Assembly: GCA_963698885.1 (NCBI GenBank)
Contig: CAVOSJ010000003.1
Coordinates: forward strand, 62,001 to 126,000
Length of the DNA: 64,000 nt
Source of the DNA: JBARKJ01 sp963698885
GTDB taxonomy: Bacteria > Nitrospirota > JACRHJ01
Reading direction: 5' to 3'
Shown: positions 43,792 through 53,622 of the stretch, one piece after another
How the letters are laid out: every line of letters begins with the position of its first letter
How positions within the stretch are numbered: position 1 is the first letter of the stretch
Program-made: the position numbers and the translations under genes
Notes under the pieces: model-generated
What the model was told of the DNA's origin: nothing
Databases searched by the model: none
What the model saw: the letters and a program-made list of their open reading frames with translations, nothing else

Positions 43792-44672
43792 CTAACCTCC
43801 GTTTTTTTTAAAGGACGATACAGACTCCCCGATGGCGGAAGGGTCTTTTATTATTTTAACACCGGCTTCAGCCAGGGCTTCCACTTTTTTCTCAGCCGTG
43901 CCCGCACCGCCTGATATGATGGCCCCGGCATGGCCCATCCTCCGGCCTTCGGGGGCGGTCAGTCCGGCGATATAGGCGAAGACCGGTTTTGTGAATAAGC
44001 CTTTTTTTATATAATCCGCCGCCCGCTCCTCCGCCACGCCGCCTATCTCGCCGATCATCAGGACGGCCTCCGTCTCCTGGTCGTCTTCGAAAAGTCTCAG
44101 GCAGTCCACGAAATCTGTGCCGATAAGGGGATCCCCCCCGATGCCTATGCAGGTGGACTGGCCAATACCCAAAGCCGTCAGTTGAAAACCGCCTCATAAG
44201 TGAGGGTGCCGCTCCGCGAGATGACGCCGATATTCCCTTTCTTGTGGATATAGCCGGGCATGATGCCGATTTTGCACTCACCGGGCGTGATAACGCCGGG
44301 GCAGTTGGGGCCGATTAACCGGCAAGGAGAATTTTCAAGCGCCCGGACGACTACCAGCATGTCATGCACCGGTATCCCCTCCGTTATGCACACTACAAGG
44401 CCGATACCCGCATCCGCGGCCTCAAGTATTGCGTCGGAGGCATACGGCGCCGGGACGAATATCACCGAAGCGTCCGCTCCCGTCTGCTGCACCGCCTCGT
44501 GCACCGAGTCGAATACCGGGAGGCCCGACACGTCCTTCCCGCCCTTGCCCGGCGTAACTCCACCTACCACGCGCGTGCCGTAGTCCAGCATCTGCTTCGC
44601 ATGGAAGGAGCCTTCGCGCCCGGTCAGTCCCTGTACGATAACCCGGTTATTTTTATTTACGAGGACGGCCAT
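43792..44672 (-). CDS. sucD: Succinyl-CoA synthetase alpha subunit (frameshift)
   Basis: About 293 residues, the family length. The CoA-binding part has VQGLTGREGSFHAKQMLDYGT and GPNCPGVITPGECKIGIMPG; the ligase part has MIGEIGGVAEERAADYI and the phospho-histidine in RRMGHAGAIISGG. The frame breaks near 44178-44180 in a TTTT run (TLTYEAV then QLTALGIGQSTCIGIGG). It makes ATP or GTP from succinyl-CoA, or the reverse, with SucC. 5 nt upstream of the ferredoxin gene. Confidence 0.92.
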
Positions 44673-44685
44673 TAACTGTTCGCTC

Positions 44686-45855
44686 CTATGCGTTGCTTCT
44701 TATCGAATGCACCGCCATCTCGCCGGCCTCGCGCATCGTCGCCGCAAAATGAATCGGAAGCCCGGAACTCTTCAGTATCTTCTCGCCCTCTGACTTGTTC
44801 GTCCCTTCCAGCCGTACCACCATCGGGACGGAAAACTTCAGCTCCTGCGCCGCCTGGACGATCCCTTCCGCCAGGACGTCGCACCTGAGTATCCCGCCGA
44901 ATATATTCACCAGGACAGACTCCACGTGCGGGTCGGCGACCAGCACCCCCAGCGCCCTTTTTATATGTTTCGCATCCGCGCCGCCGCCGACATCCAGAAA
45001 ATTCGCAGGCTCTCCGCCAGCCGATTTTATCAGGTCCATCGTGGCCATCGCCAGTCCCGCGCCGTTTACCATGCAGCCGATGTTGCCTTTCAGTTTTATG
45101 TAATTTACCCCGGCCTCGCGCGCCTCATATTCCTGCGGGTCCATGTCCAAGGGCTCGGCCAGTTTTTTAAAGTCGTCATGCCGGAAAAGGGCGCTGTCGT
45201 CCACGACCATCTTCGAATCCAGCGCCACGAAACGCTCTTCCTCCGTCTTCACGAGCGGGTTTATTTCCGCGAGTTCCAGGTCCGAGACGAGGAAAATTAT
45301 ATGCAGCTTCAAAAGGACGTCCACGAAGGCCTGCGCCAGGTTTCCGTGGATGCCTAGCCCGTAGGCTATTTTTCTGGCCTGGTACGGCTGGAGGCCGAAT
45401 ACAGGCTCGATATATTCCTTGACCACCTTCTCCGGCGATTTTTTCGCCGCTTCCTCTATGTCCATGCCGCCGGACGCGCTGGCTATTATCACGGGCTGTC
45501 TTCGTTCGCGGTCTATGGTTACCGCCACGTAATACTCGTTCTCCGCCGGCACGCCTTCCTCGATTAAGAGTTTTCGCACCGGTGTGCCTTCCGGCCCGCT
45601 CTGGGAGGTGACCAGCCTGCGCCCCAGCATCTGCGAGGCGGTGTGCTGGGCCTCTTCCGCGGAGTGCGCCGTTTTTATCCCTCCGGCCTTCCCGCGCCCG
45701 CCGGCCAATACCTGCGCCTTCAGGACGACCAGGTGCGACCCCAGGTTTTCATAAGCCGACTTGGCCTCGCCCGGAGTGGAGGCGAGAAAGCCTCTCGGCA
45801 CCGCGATACCGGTCTTCTGCAGTATTTCCTTTGCCTGGTATTCGTGCAGGCGCAT
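44686..45855 (-). CDS. sucC: Succinyl-CoA synthetase beta subunit
   Basis: 389 residues. ATP-grasp domain beginning MRLHEYQAKEILQKTGI, nucleotide loop VLAGGRGKAGGIK, LAEINPLVKTEEER and the phosphohistidine-facing GGILRCDVLAEGIVQA. Intact. Start ATG 45855 overlaps the stop of the fumarate reductase iron-sulfur gene as TAATG, with GGAG at good spacing; the ATG 15 nt earlier lies inside that gene. Beta partner of the sucD product. Confidence 0.94.
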   Translation of the reverse strand: MRLHEYQAKEILQKTGIAVPRGFLASTPGEAKSAYENLGSHLVVLKAQVLAGGRGKAGGIKTAHSAEEAQHTASQMLGRRLVTSQSGPEGTPVRKLLIEEGVPAENEYYVAVTIDRERRQPVIIASASGGMDIEEAAKKSPEKVVKEYIEPVFGLQPYQARKIAYGLGIHGNLAQAFVDVLLKLHIIFLVSDLELAEINPLVKTEEERFVALDSKMVVDDSALFRHDDFKKLAEPLDMDPQEYEAREAGVNYIKLKGNIGCMVNGAGLAMATMDLIKSAGGEPANFLDVGGGADAKHIKRALGVLVADPHVESVLVNIFGGILRCDVLAEGIVQAAQELKFSVPMVVRLEGTNKSEGEKILKSSGLPIHFAATMREAGEMAVHSIRSNA

Positions 45856-46607
45856 TATTTCTCCAGCCATCTGCGGAGGCCGTCGATTATCGCCTCCCGG
45901 TTAAGCCACGCTATCGAATCCACAAGCGGTATCTCCTTCGGGCAGACTCTCGCGCAGTTCTGGGCGTTCCCGCAGTCGCCGACGCCCCCTTTGGCGCGCA
46001 CTGCCGCAAGCCTTTCGGCCCTGTTCATGTAGCCCGTCGGGTGCGAGTCCATAAGCGTCGCCTGGTTCATGACCGCCGCGCCCATGAAAGGCGAGCGGCT
46101 ATTTACCTGCGGGCAGGCCTCAAGGCAGTTACCGCAGGTGATGCAGCGCGAAAGGGGATATACCTTTCTCTGGGTCTCCTGGCTGACCCTCGGCCCCGGC
46201 CCCGCGCCGTATGTCAGGTCCACCGGGATCCAGGCATGGATTTTTTTGAAGTTCTCGAATAGCGAGTGACGGTCCACGACCAGGTCCTTCACCAGCGGGA
46301 ACTTGGTCAGCGGCTCTATCGTCAGCGGCGTTTTAAGCCCTTCTATCAACGTGCTGCACGCCTGCCTCGGGACGCCGTTTATTATCATCGCGCAGGCCCC
46401 GCATACTTCCTCGAGGCACGAGCATTCCCATGAGACGGGCTTCGTCTTTTTGCCTTCCCTTGTGACGGGATTTTTCTGTATGTCCATGAGCGCGATGATG
46501 ACGTTCATGCCGGGGCGGAAGACAAGCTCGAACTCCTCCCAATATGGCTTGGAGTGAGAGTCTTCCTGCCGTTTTATCCTCGCTATGAACTTCTCGCCCG
46601 GGTTCAT
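45855..46607 (-). CDS. Fumarate reductase / succinate dehydrogenase iron-sulfur subunit
   Basis: 250 residues. The N-terminal [2Fe-2S] domain has CSCLEEVCGACAMIINGV and a later RQAC; the C-terminal part has CITCGNCLEACP, NCARVCPKEIP for the two further clusters. Start ATG 46607 follows GGAAGTG. It carries electrons from the FAD subunit to the membrane cytochrome b. Gene order frdC-X-frdA-frdB is continuous on the minus strand, and the stop overlaps sucC. Confidence 0.92.
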   Translation of the reverse strand: MNPGEKFIARIKRQEDSHSKPYWEEFELVFRPGMNVIIALMDIQKNPVTREGKKTKPVSWECSCLEEVCGACAMIINGVPRQACSTLIEGLKTPLTIEPLTKFPLVKDLVVDRHSLFENFKKIHAWIPVDLTYGAGPGPRVSQETQRKVYPLSRCITCGNCLEACPQVNSRSPFMGAAVMNQATLMDSHPTGYMNRAERLAAVRAKGGVGDCGNAQNCARVCPKEIPLVDSIAWLNREAIIDGLRRWLEK

Positions 46608-46620
46608 TTTCACTTCCGTT

Positions 46621-48369
46621 TTATTCAAGTTCGTAATGCCGCTCACGCGGCTCTAAAAGCGATATGTCCACCGGCTCGTACTCGAAACGCGGCCCTTCGG
46701 GCGTATAAAAAGCCTTCGTCGTCTTCAGCCATTTTTCGTCGTCCCGTTTTGGAAATTCCGGCTTGTAATGCGCGCCGCGTGATTCGTCCCGCGCCAGCGC
46801 CGCGAGCGTTATCGCCCGCGCGAGGGTGAGCATGTTAAAAAGCTCCCGCGCGAACACCAGGCACTGGTTTACCTTCGCTGGAGTCGTCCAGCACGTTTAT
46901 ATCATTATACCGTTCCAGAAGTTCCTTGAGCTTCGCATCCGTAACCCGGAGCTTATCGTTATGCCGCACGACCGTCACGTTCTCCCGCATCACGTCGCCC
47001 ATCTCCTGGTACAGGATATGCGGGTTCTCCTTCCCTTCTTTTTTGAGCAGCCGGGAATTTATTTCAGACTGCCTTTTAACCTCCGCCTCGAAAAGCGATG
47101 CGGGCAGTTCCTCTGAGCGGGTTTTGAGTCCGGAAGCGTATGCGACAGCCGAAGGCCCGGCCACGATGCCGTCGTAGATGCATGAGACGAGCGAGTTCGC
47201 GCCCAGGCGGTTTGCCCCGTGGTGCTGGTACTCCGCTTCACCCGCCGCAAATAGGTCCGGGTACGTTGGTGGCCATGTCATAGTCCACCCAGAGCCCGCC
47301 CATGTTGTAATGCACTCCGGGGAATACCTGCATGGGGACCTTGCGCGGGTCCGCTCCGGTATATGTCTGGTAAATTTCCATTATCCCGAACAGCCGCGTT
47401 TCCAGGTCCTCTTTCGGGAGGTGCGAGATGTCGAGATAGACCACCGGCTTGCCGTCCACGCCAAGTCCCATCTCGTACACTACCTTGAATATCGCCCGCG
47501 AAGCCACGTCCCTGGGTACAAGGTTCCCGTAATCGGGATACCACTCCTCCAGGAAGTACCAGGGCTTCCCGTCCTTCGGCACCCATATCCGGCCGCCTTC
47601 GCCCCGCGCGGATTCCGATATCAGCCGGAGCTTGTCCTCGCCGGGCATGGCCGTGGGATGTACCTGCACCATCTCCGGGTTGGCATATACGACCCCGGCC
47701 TGGTAGAGGATGGACGCCGCGCTCCCGGTGTTGACGATGGAGTTGGTGCTCTTGCCGAATATCGCGCCGATGCCGCCGGTGGCCGCGATTACCGCATCGG
47801 CGGGAAATGCCTTGATTTCCATTTTATATAAATCGAGCGCGACAATTCCACGGCAGGTCCCGGCATCGTCCAGTATGGGGGAGAGGAACTCCCAGTTCTC
47901 GTATTTCTCCACCAGGCCAGCCGCCTCGAACCGCCGCACCTGCTCGTCCAGCGCATAGACCAGTTGCTGGCCGGTAGTGGTGCCCGCGAAAGCCGTGCGG
48001 TGGTATTTCGTGCCCCCGAAGCGGCGGAAGTCGAGTAAGCCCTCCGGCGTGCGGTTGTACATCACGCCCATCCGGTCGGTCAGGTCGATGATGAACGGCG
48101 CGGCCTCGCACATCTTCAAAACCGGCGGCTGGTTTGCCAGGAAGTCCCCGCTATATACGGTATCGTCGAAGTGTTTCCAGACGGAGTCGTCCTCGCCCTT
48201 TATAGTTCTTCGCGGCGTTTATCCCGCCCTGGGCGCAGACGGAGTGCGAGCGGCGTGTCGGCTGTATGGCGAAAAGCTTCACCCTGTTCCCCGACTCCGC
48301 GACCTTTATCGCGGACATGAGCCCCGCGAGCCCGCCGCCGATTATGATTATGTTTGCTTGATTATTCAT
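46621..48369 (-). CDS. Fumarate reductase / succinate dehydrogenase flavoprotein subunit (three frameshifts)
   Basis: About 582 residues after repair. FAD-binding IIIIGGGLAGLMSAIKVAE, the covalent-FAD histidine in RRSHSVCAQGGINAA, VHPTAMPGEDKL, GVHYNMGGLWVDYD and AGEAEYQHHGANRLGANSLV. The frame shifts near 48200, 47252 and 46875; each repair restores family sequence. It interconverts fumarate and succinate. Its ATG overlaps the stop of the AT-rich orphan upstream (TAATG). Whether it works as reductase or dehydrogenase cannot be told from sequence. Confidence 0.9.
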
Positions 48370-48971
48370 TATTCCTTTAAGTTATTTATTATTTCCAAAT
48401 CGTTCGTTAATTTTTTATAATAAGAAAGTTGAGACCCAGAAGCTTTTTTAAACCATCCGTTGGTATTTTTAATAGATGCGATTTTATCTTGATAAATTTT
48501 TATTAGTGCATCTTTAGAAATTCTCCCCGGTGGCGGGTTAATAATTAACCATTTGTGATTCTTTCTCAAAGTGAGATTTGCATAATATACTTTTGGGTTG
48601 GCAATAATTTTCCTATTCCATGCGCCTGTTTTTTCCGTCCGAGCTAACTGCATGTACTTTATTTCGGCAATCGCGTTATTCCCATTAACTTTTATACTAG
48701 AAATTTCATAAGAAGCTATTATGAAAATTGGATCTGTATCCCAATCGATTACTCTTCCAACAAGGCCTTCTTCTTTTATCTTTTTCCAATCATAACTTGT
48801 TCTATCTGTTATGCGTGCCAGTTCAATCCCTTTATCTTGTATTCCAGCGAATTCAGCATTGCAAAATTCTTTAACGACCTCTTTTACCTCTTTTTCATCA
48901 TCGGAAAACGCAAAAGAGACTGGGAAAAAAATGTTAAAGATAATAAGAAATAAAAAAATTTTATGTTTCAT
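48369..48971 (-). CDS. AT-rich exported protein inserted between frdC and frdA
   Basis: 200 residues, with a signal peptide (KIFLFLIIFNIFFPVSFAFS) and a lysine/isoleucine-rich body (GNNAIAEIKYMQLARTEKTG, HKWLIINPPPGRISKDALIK). I recognise no family. Base composition is clearly AT-rich, unlike the GC-rich genes on either side, so it is likely foreign. Yet it fits the operon tightly: AGGAG precedes its ATG and its TAA stop overlaps the frdA ATG (TAATG with AAGGA just before). It may be coupled to frdA translation. A periplasmic role is likely; function unknown. Confidence 0.6.
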   Translation of the reverse strand: MKHKIFLFLIIFNIFFPVSFAFSDDEKEVKEVVKEFCNAEFAGIQDKGIELARITDRTSYDWKKIKEEGLVGRVIDWDTDPIFIIASYEISSIKVNGNNAIAEIKYMQLARTEKTGAWNRKIIANPKVYYANLTLRKNHKWLIINPPPGRISKDALIKIYQDKIASIKNTNGWFKKASGSQLSYYKKLTNDLEIINNLKE

Positions 48972-49007
48972 CTACTTGCTCGCTCCTAATATGAAAGTGA
49001 GGGTGAA

Positions 49008-49604
49008 TCATAAGAAATTCACAAGCGCCCGTATCCCCACCGCGCCGAGCACTATCCAGAACGCCGTAAAGGCTATAGCGGTTATTTTCTGGCTCCTTTG
49101 GCCGGAGGTGAAGCCCCACTTGATGAGCGCGTTCCAGAAGCCGTTGCCCAAGTGAAACGCCGCCGCGCTCACGCCGACGAGATAAAAAACCAGGAACATC
49201 GGATTGTGCAGAGATCCCGCCACGTTCTCAAATGACGGCGCGCTCCGGAGGCGCTGGTCGATCACGTGGAAAACCACGAAGAGCAGTGTGATAATGCCCG
49301 TCCACCGCTGGAGCGTATAAAGCCAGTTGCGGCAGTAGCGGTATTGAAGGATGTTGTTCTTGTTCGTGGTCCAGATATATACCCCGTAAAACGCGTGGTA
49401 GGCGAGGGGGATATAGATGACAACAGCCTCTATCAATAAGAGGTAGGGGATTTGCCTTAAAGGGCGCACGTGTTCGTTGTAGAATGCAGGCCCGCCGTAC
49501 GAGTATGAGTTCTCGTAGAGGTGGAACACAAGGAACCCCCCGAGCGGGAGGACGCCGGTAAATGAATGGAGCCTGCGCCAGAAGAGATTGTCGGAAATGG
49601 CCAT
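49008..49604 (-). CDS. Fumarate reductase / succinate dehydrogenase cytochrome b subunit
   Basis: 198 residues, five membrane helices, with histidines for b hemes (LHSFTGVLPLGGFLVFHLYE, ITLLFVVFHVIDQ, AAAFHLGNGFWN). It anchors the FAD and iron-sulfur subunits and exchanges electrons with menaquinone. First gene of the frdC-X-frdA-frdB-sucC-sucD series. Upstream of it lie direct repeats of CACGAACAC. Confidence 0.92.
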   Translation of the reverse strand: MAISDNLFWRRLHSFTGVLPLGGFLVFHLYENSYSYGGPAFYNEHVRPLRQIPYLLLIEAVVIYIPLAYHAFYGVYIWTTNKNNILQYRYCRNWLYTLQRWTGIITLLFVVFHVIDQRLRSAPSFENVAGSLHNPMFLVFYLVGVSAAAFHLGNGFWNALIKWGFTSGQRSQKITAIAFTAFWIVLGAVGIRALVNFL

Positions 49605-49676
49605 AAAAGCCGTGTCTCGTGTTCGTGGTTAGTGTTCGTGTGAGGCTTTTACTGAAATTAAATGTCAAGTATAACA

Positions 49677-49745
49677 AAAAAGCCGCGCCCGCGCCCGCTT
49701 TTCATGCTTTTTTAACACGATAAACGGAACACGGACGCGGCTTTT
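49677..49745. terminator. Long-loop inverted repeat, probable terminator
   Basis: The arms 49677-49690 (AAAAAGCCGCGCCC) and 49732-49745 (CGGACGCGGCTTTT) are complementary over about 14 bp, with a loop of about 40 nt that contains a T6 run. It separates the Re-citrate-synthase-like gene from frdC and could end transcription of the former. Confidence 0.5.
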
Positions 49746-49764
49746 GCCTTATTTTTATAGTTTC

Positions 49765-51576
49765 TTACTCTGCCTTTACCAGGTCCTCGAACTTCATGTC
49801 TATGCCCAGCACGCCTATTATGTCGTCCTCATGGTCCCTGATGGGCGTGGAGACGGTTATGGCGAGCGCGCCTGTTATCTTCGAGGTGTAGAAGTTCGTC
49901 ACGAAAGTCTTTCCGTCTTTCATCGGGTTTATGAACCAGCTCCTGTCGGAGAAGTCCTCTTCCAGGCCGTAATGCTCATAGGTGGCCCTGTCGATTATCT
50001 GGGTAAGGTTCTTTGTGATCTTCTTGCCTTCCGTATTCACTACGTATGCGAACTGGATGAACGGGTTTTCGTCCAGGAGCTTCTGGAGAGACTTCTCCAT
50101 CTCCTTTTTGTCTATCCTCTTGAAGGCCTCTTCCGCTACCACGGCCTCGATTAAGTGTACGGCGATATCCTTCGCCTTCTGCTTTATGACGTCTAAGTCC
50201 GACACCATGAACTCGGACAGGTATTTTTTTACCTTCTCCGCCATTTCGTCGCGGGAGATGTTGGTCGTGCGTCCCTGGGCGTACTGCTCCATGACCCACT
50301 TGTGTATCTTCGCTATGCCGGGATGGCGCTTGTCCACCGCTTTCTCTCCCGACAGGGCAAGATGTCCGTTGACCCACATCGCGATTCCGGCTATGCCGGA
50401 CTTGTCCGTGATGATGACGCCCATCGGCCTGTTCAGAAGCTTCGTGGTGTCGAAGATGTTATATATTTCCTCGTTCTTCATCACGCCGTCCGCGTGTATG
50501 CCCGCGGCGGTGTTATTGAAATCCGCGCCTACAAACGGATAGTTGGTCGGGATATGGAACCTCAGCTCGCGCTGGAAGTACCCGGCCATGTCGGTTATGG
50601 CGGAAAGGTCGGCGCCGTTGGTCGCGCCCAGCAGGCTCGTGTATTCCACGAGGAGGGCCTCCACGGGAGTATTGCCCGTGCGCTCGCCGAAACCGAGGAG
50701 CGCGCCGTTTGCCGACGAGCAGCCGTAGAGCCATGCGGTCGTGGCATTGATAAGGCCCTTATGGAAGTCATTATGCCCGTGCCATTCAAGGAGTTCGGAA
50801 GGGACGCCCGCATAATGCCTGAGGCAGTACATTATCTCCGGCACGCCCCTCGGCAGGGCCGCGCCGGAATACGGGACGCCGTAGCCCATGGTATCGCACG
50901 CCCTGATTTTGATGGGTATGCGCGCTTCCTCGGAGAGCCTCATCAGCTCCTGGGCGAACGGTATCACGAAACCGAAGAAGTCCGCGCGGGTGATATCCTC
51001 GAAATGGCAGCGGGGGATAATGCCGGAATCAAGCGCGGCTTTTATGACGGAGATATACTGCTCCATCGCCTTGCTTCGGGTCATGTTCAGCTTCAGGAAT
51101 ATGTGATAGTCCGAGCAGGATACCAGGATGCCGGTCTCCTTGAGGCCCATGTCTTTCACGAGCTGGAAATCGCTCTTGACCGCCCGTATCCAGCCGGTTA
51201 TCTCCGGGAAACGGTAGCCGCGCTCCATGCACAGCCTGACCGCCTCCTTGTCCTTGTCCGAATACAGGAAGAACTCCGTCTGCCGGATTACGCCGTTCGG
51301 GCCGCTCATACGGTGCAGGAAATCGAAGATCGTGACCATCTCCTGCGGGGTATAAGGCGGGCGCGACTGCTGGCCGTCCCGGAACGTGGTGTCGGTTATG
51401 AAAATATCCTTCGGGAGCTCTTTCGGCACGACCCGGTCGGAAAAGGGGAGTTTCGGCACCTCCGAATACGGGAAGTATTCCCGGAACAGGTTAGGCTCCG
51501 ATACGTCCTGGAGCTCGAACTTCATGTGCTCCTTAAGGAGCCTGTTCCTGCTTTCACCCTGCTCTTCGTAATACAA
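49765..51576 (-). CDS. HMGL-like acyltransferase, probable Re-citrate synthase, with C-terminal sensor domain
   Basis: 603 residues. Residues ~60-400 are an HMGL-like TIM barrel of the homocitrate/isopropylmalate synthase family: FITDTTFRDGQQSRPPYTPQ (metal and substrate loop), ELLEWHGHNDFHKGLINATT and GFGERTGNTPVEALLVEY. Its position with frd and sucCD and its sequence type fit a Re-citrate synthase, which makes citrate from oxaloacetate and acetyl-CoA. The last ~130 residues (FIQFAYVVNTEGKKITKN, DRSWFINPMKDGKTFVTNFY, DDIIGVLGIDMKFEDL) look like a Cache/PDC-type ligand domain, not a LeuA regulatory domain. Start TTG 51576 is supported by GGGAGG in the end of ndk. Confidence 0.75.
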   Translation of the reverse strand: MYYEEQGESRNRLLKEHMKFELQDVSEPNLFREYFPYSEVPKLPFSDRVVPKELPKDIFITDTTFRDGQQSRPPYTPQEMVTIFDFLHRMSGPNGVIRQTEFFLYSDKDKEAVRLCMERGYRFPEITGWIRAVKSDFQLVKDMGLKETGILVSCSDYHIFLKLNMTRSKAMEQYISVIKAALDSGIIPRCHFEDITRADFFGFVIPFAQELMRLSEEARIPIKIRACDTMGYGVPYSGAALPRGVPEIMYCLRHYAGVPSELLEWHGHNDFHKGLINATTAWLYGCSSANGALLGFGERTGNTPVEALLVEYTSLLGATNGADLSAITDMAGYFQRELRFHIPTNYPFVGADFNNTAAGIHADGVMKNEEIYNIFDTTKLLNRPMGVIITDKSGIAGIAMWVNGHLALSGEKAVDKRHPGIAKIHKWVMEQYAQGRTTNISRDEMAEKVKKYLSEFMVSDLDVIKQKAKDIAVHLIEAVVAEEAFKRIDKKEMEKSLQKLLDENPFIQFAYVVNTEGKKITKNLTQIIDRATYEHYGLEEDFSDRSWFINPMKDGKTFVTNFYTSKITGALAITVSTPIRDHEDDIIGVLGIDMKFEDLVKAE

Positions 51577-51578
51577 TA

Positions 51579-52004
51579 TCAGCCTCCCACTATCTCCAGC
51601 GCATTGAAAAAATAAGATATCTCGGTTTTCGCCGTCTCCGGCGCGTCCGAGCCGTGCACCACGTTCTGCTCCACGGAGGTCGCGAACAGCTTCCGGAGCG
51701 TCCCCTCGGCGGCATTGGCCGGGTTCGTCGCGCCCATCAGCTCGCGGTTTTTCGCTATGGCGTTCTCGCCTTCAAGAACCATCACGACGCATGGCCCGGA
51801 GGACATGAAATCGGTCAGCGAGCCGAAAAACGGCCTCTCCCTGTGCACGGCATAGAAACCTTCCGCCGCTTTCTTGTCCATATATATCATCTTCATGGCC
51901 GCAATCTTGAGGCCGTTCTTCTCGAATGTCGAGACGACGCCGCCGATGTTGCCCTGTTTGACTCCGTCCGGTTTTACTATCGAAAGTGTCCGTTCAATTG
52001 ACAT
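51579..52004 (-). CDS. ndk: Nucleoside diphosphate kinase
   Basis: 141 residues with the NDK signature ERTLSIVKPDGVKQGNIGG and the phospho-histidine in NVVHGSDAPETAKTE. It equilibrates NTP/NDP pools. It ends 2 nt before the Re-citrate-synthase-like gene and is co-transcribed with it. SucCD-ndk pairing is common in TCA operons. Confidence 0.95.
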   Translation of the reverse strand: MSIERTLSIVKPDGVKQGNIGGVVSTFEKNGLKIAAMKMIYMDKKAAEGFYAVHRERPFFGSLTDFMSSGPCVVMVLEGENAIAKNRELMGATNPANAAEGTLRKLFATSVEQNVVHGSDAPETAKTEISYFFNALEIVGG

Positions 52005-52114
52005 GCCTTTCCAAAGCCTCCTGTAAATGTTTTGGTAAAAGAGTTTTATATCATGAAAATCGTAGTGATGTCAATAGATTTGGAGGGCGTCGGCGTCAAA
52101 ATCATATCCGGTCG

Positions 52115-53555
52115 CTACCGCACCCACTCCCTGTTGATCACCCTTCTGCCGGTCAGCATCAGGTTCATGTAGTTCGCATAGCTCCAGAAAGGCGAGGGGA
52201 GGCGGAGTTTCGTGCCCATCCAGCGAAGCGCGCCGAGAGACGGGAAGTTCGTATCGCTGAGGAAGATAACTTTGCGGCTGTCCGTCAGGCGGCTCTTTAT
52301 AATGCCCCGCATCTCTTCGGGCGAGAGTTTTTCAGTAAAATAGAAAGTCGGCATAAGCAACGAATCCGAGGGTGAAACCACTCCCTCCTTCAGGGCCCGT
52401 TCGTGCATCCCGGTGTGCGGATAAATCCGGATGCCGGCCGTCAAAAAAGCCTTGTCCTTCGCCGGGATCCTTCCGTTTATAAAATCAAGCGTCTTTTTTA
52501 CGGTCAGTTCGTCTTCTTTGGGGCCGCCCATGAGGAAGCACCAGAGCGCCTTGATGGACGAGTCTTTAAGCAGTTCCGCCGCATTTTGCACCTCGGCTTC
52601 CGTAAACCCCTTCCGCAGCGAGGTGAGCGTCTGGTCGGCGGCGGACTCCGGCGTTATGCCCACCGCGGTTATGCCGGCGCGTTCCATCAGGGCGACCTGC
52701 TTTTTCGTCAGGCCCTTCGGAGTCATGGACGATACGTGGAATTTCGCCTTCAAGTCCCACCTTATAAGCTCCTCCAGGAGCTCTTCCATGTAACCTTCGG
52801 GCTGGTTGAATATGCTGTCCACGAACTCGAACGTCCGGGCGCCCGTGCGCAGTATCAGCTCCGAAATCTCCTCCGCCACCGCAGACGGCTCCCTTAACCT
52901 CCAGGACCGTCCCTCGATGCGGTTATACGTGCAGTACAGGCAGTTGTTCGCGCAGCCCCTTTTCCCCTGCACCGGCAGCACGGGCTCGAAATTAAGATAC
53001 CTCTTTACGTCTACCCAGCCGTGGAGCTTCGGGCGGACCGTGTCCGGGCTTATCCACTCCTTGCGCTCATTCCACGCCAGCAGGCATTTATTGGAGACGA
53101 TGCCCGGAAAATCCGCGACGTCTTCGGGCTTTTTGAGCATTGAAAAACGCGACCACCGCCTCCTCGCCCTCTCCCATGCACGCCCAGTCCAGCCCGAGGT
53201 AGTCCAGCATCTCGCGGGGCATTATACTGACTCCCGGCCCGCCGATGATGATGCGCGCGGAGCTGTTCTCTTTTACGGCCTCCGTGATTTCCTTTACGTC
53301 CGGCAGAAAGCTTCTGGGAGAGAGGAAGTCGCCGTTATCGGCGTTGCGCACGGAGATCCCGATGCCGTCGGGGTTCCAGTCGTTCAGCGCCTTTATTACG
53401 CGGCGAACAGGGTCCTTTTCGAAGGATAAGTCCAAAAGCCGCGTATCGAAACCGGCCTGGAAAAGAGCCTCCGCGATCCATGCCGCGCCCGCCGGCGCCA
53501 CCGGCTGGGGTGACATCTCCCGGTTGGTGCTGATTATAAGTATTCTGGATAACAT
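52115..53555 (-). CDS. B12-binding radical SAM protein (frameshift)
   Basis: About 480 residues. N-terminal cobalamin-binding-like domain (SRILIISTNREMSPQP, IIIGGPGVSIMPREMLDYLG), then a radical SAM core with CANNCLYCTYNRIEG (CxxxCxxC cluster) and VGITPESAADQTLTSLRKG. The frame breaks near 53125-53140 (from AVVAFFN to MLKKPEDVADFPG). Such enzymes often do methylations or rearrangements; no substrate can be named. Minus strand, upstream of ndk with a short gap. Confidence 0.8.
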
Positions 53556-53622
53556 TCGAAACCGCCCGTATTAGAAAGGATTATTCAGAATTATATACAG
53601 GTGATGCCCGGTTTGCAAGAAA

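Noticed and set aside
50302..51615. 437-codon frame opposite the Re-citrate-synthase-like gene
   Set aside because: Antisense to a gene with full HMGL motifs; no start signal and no recognisable protein.
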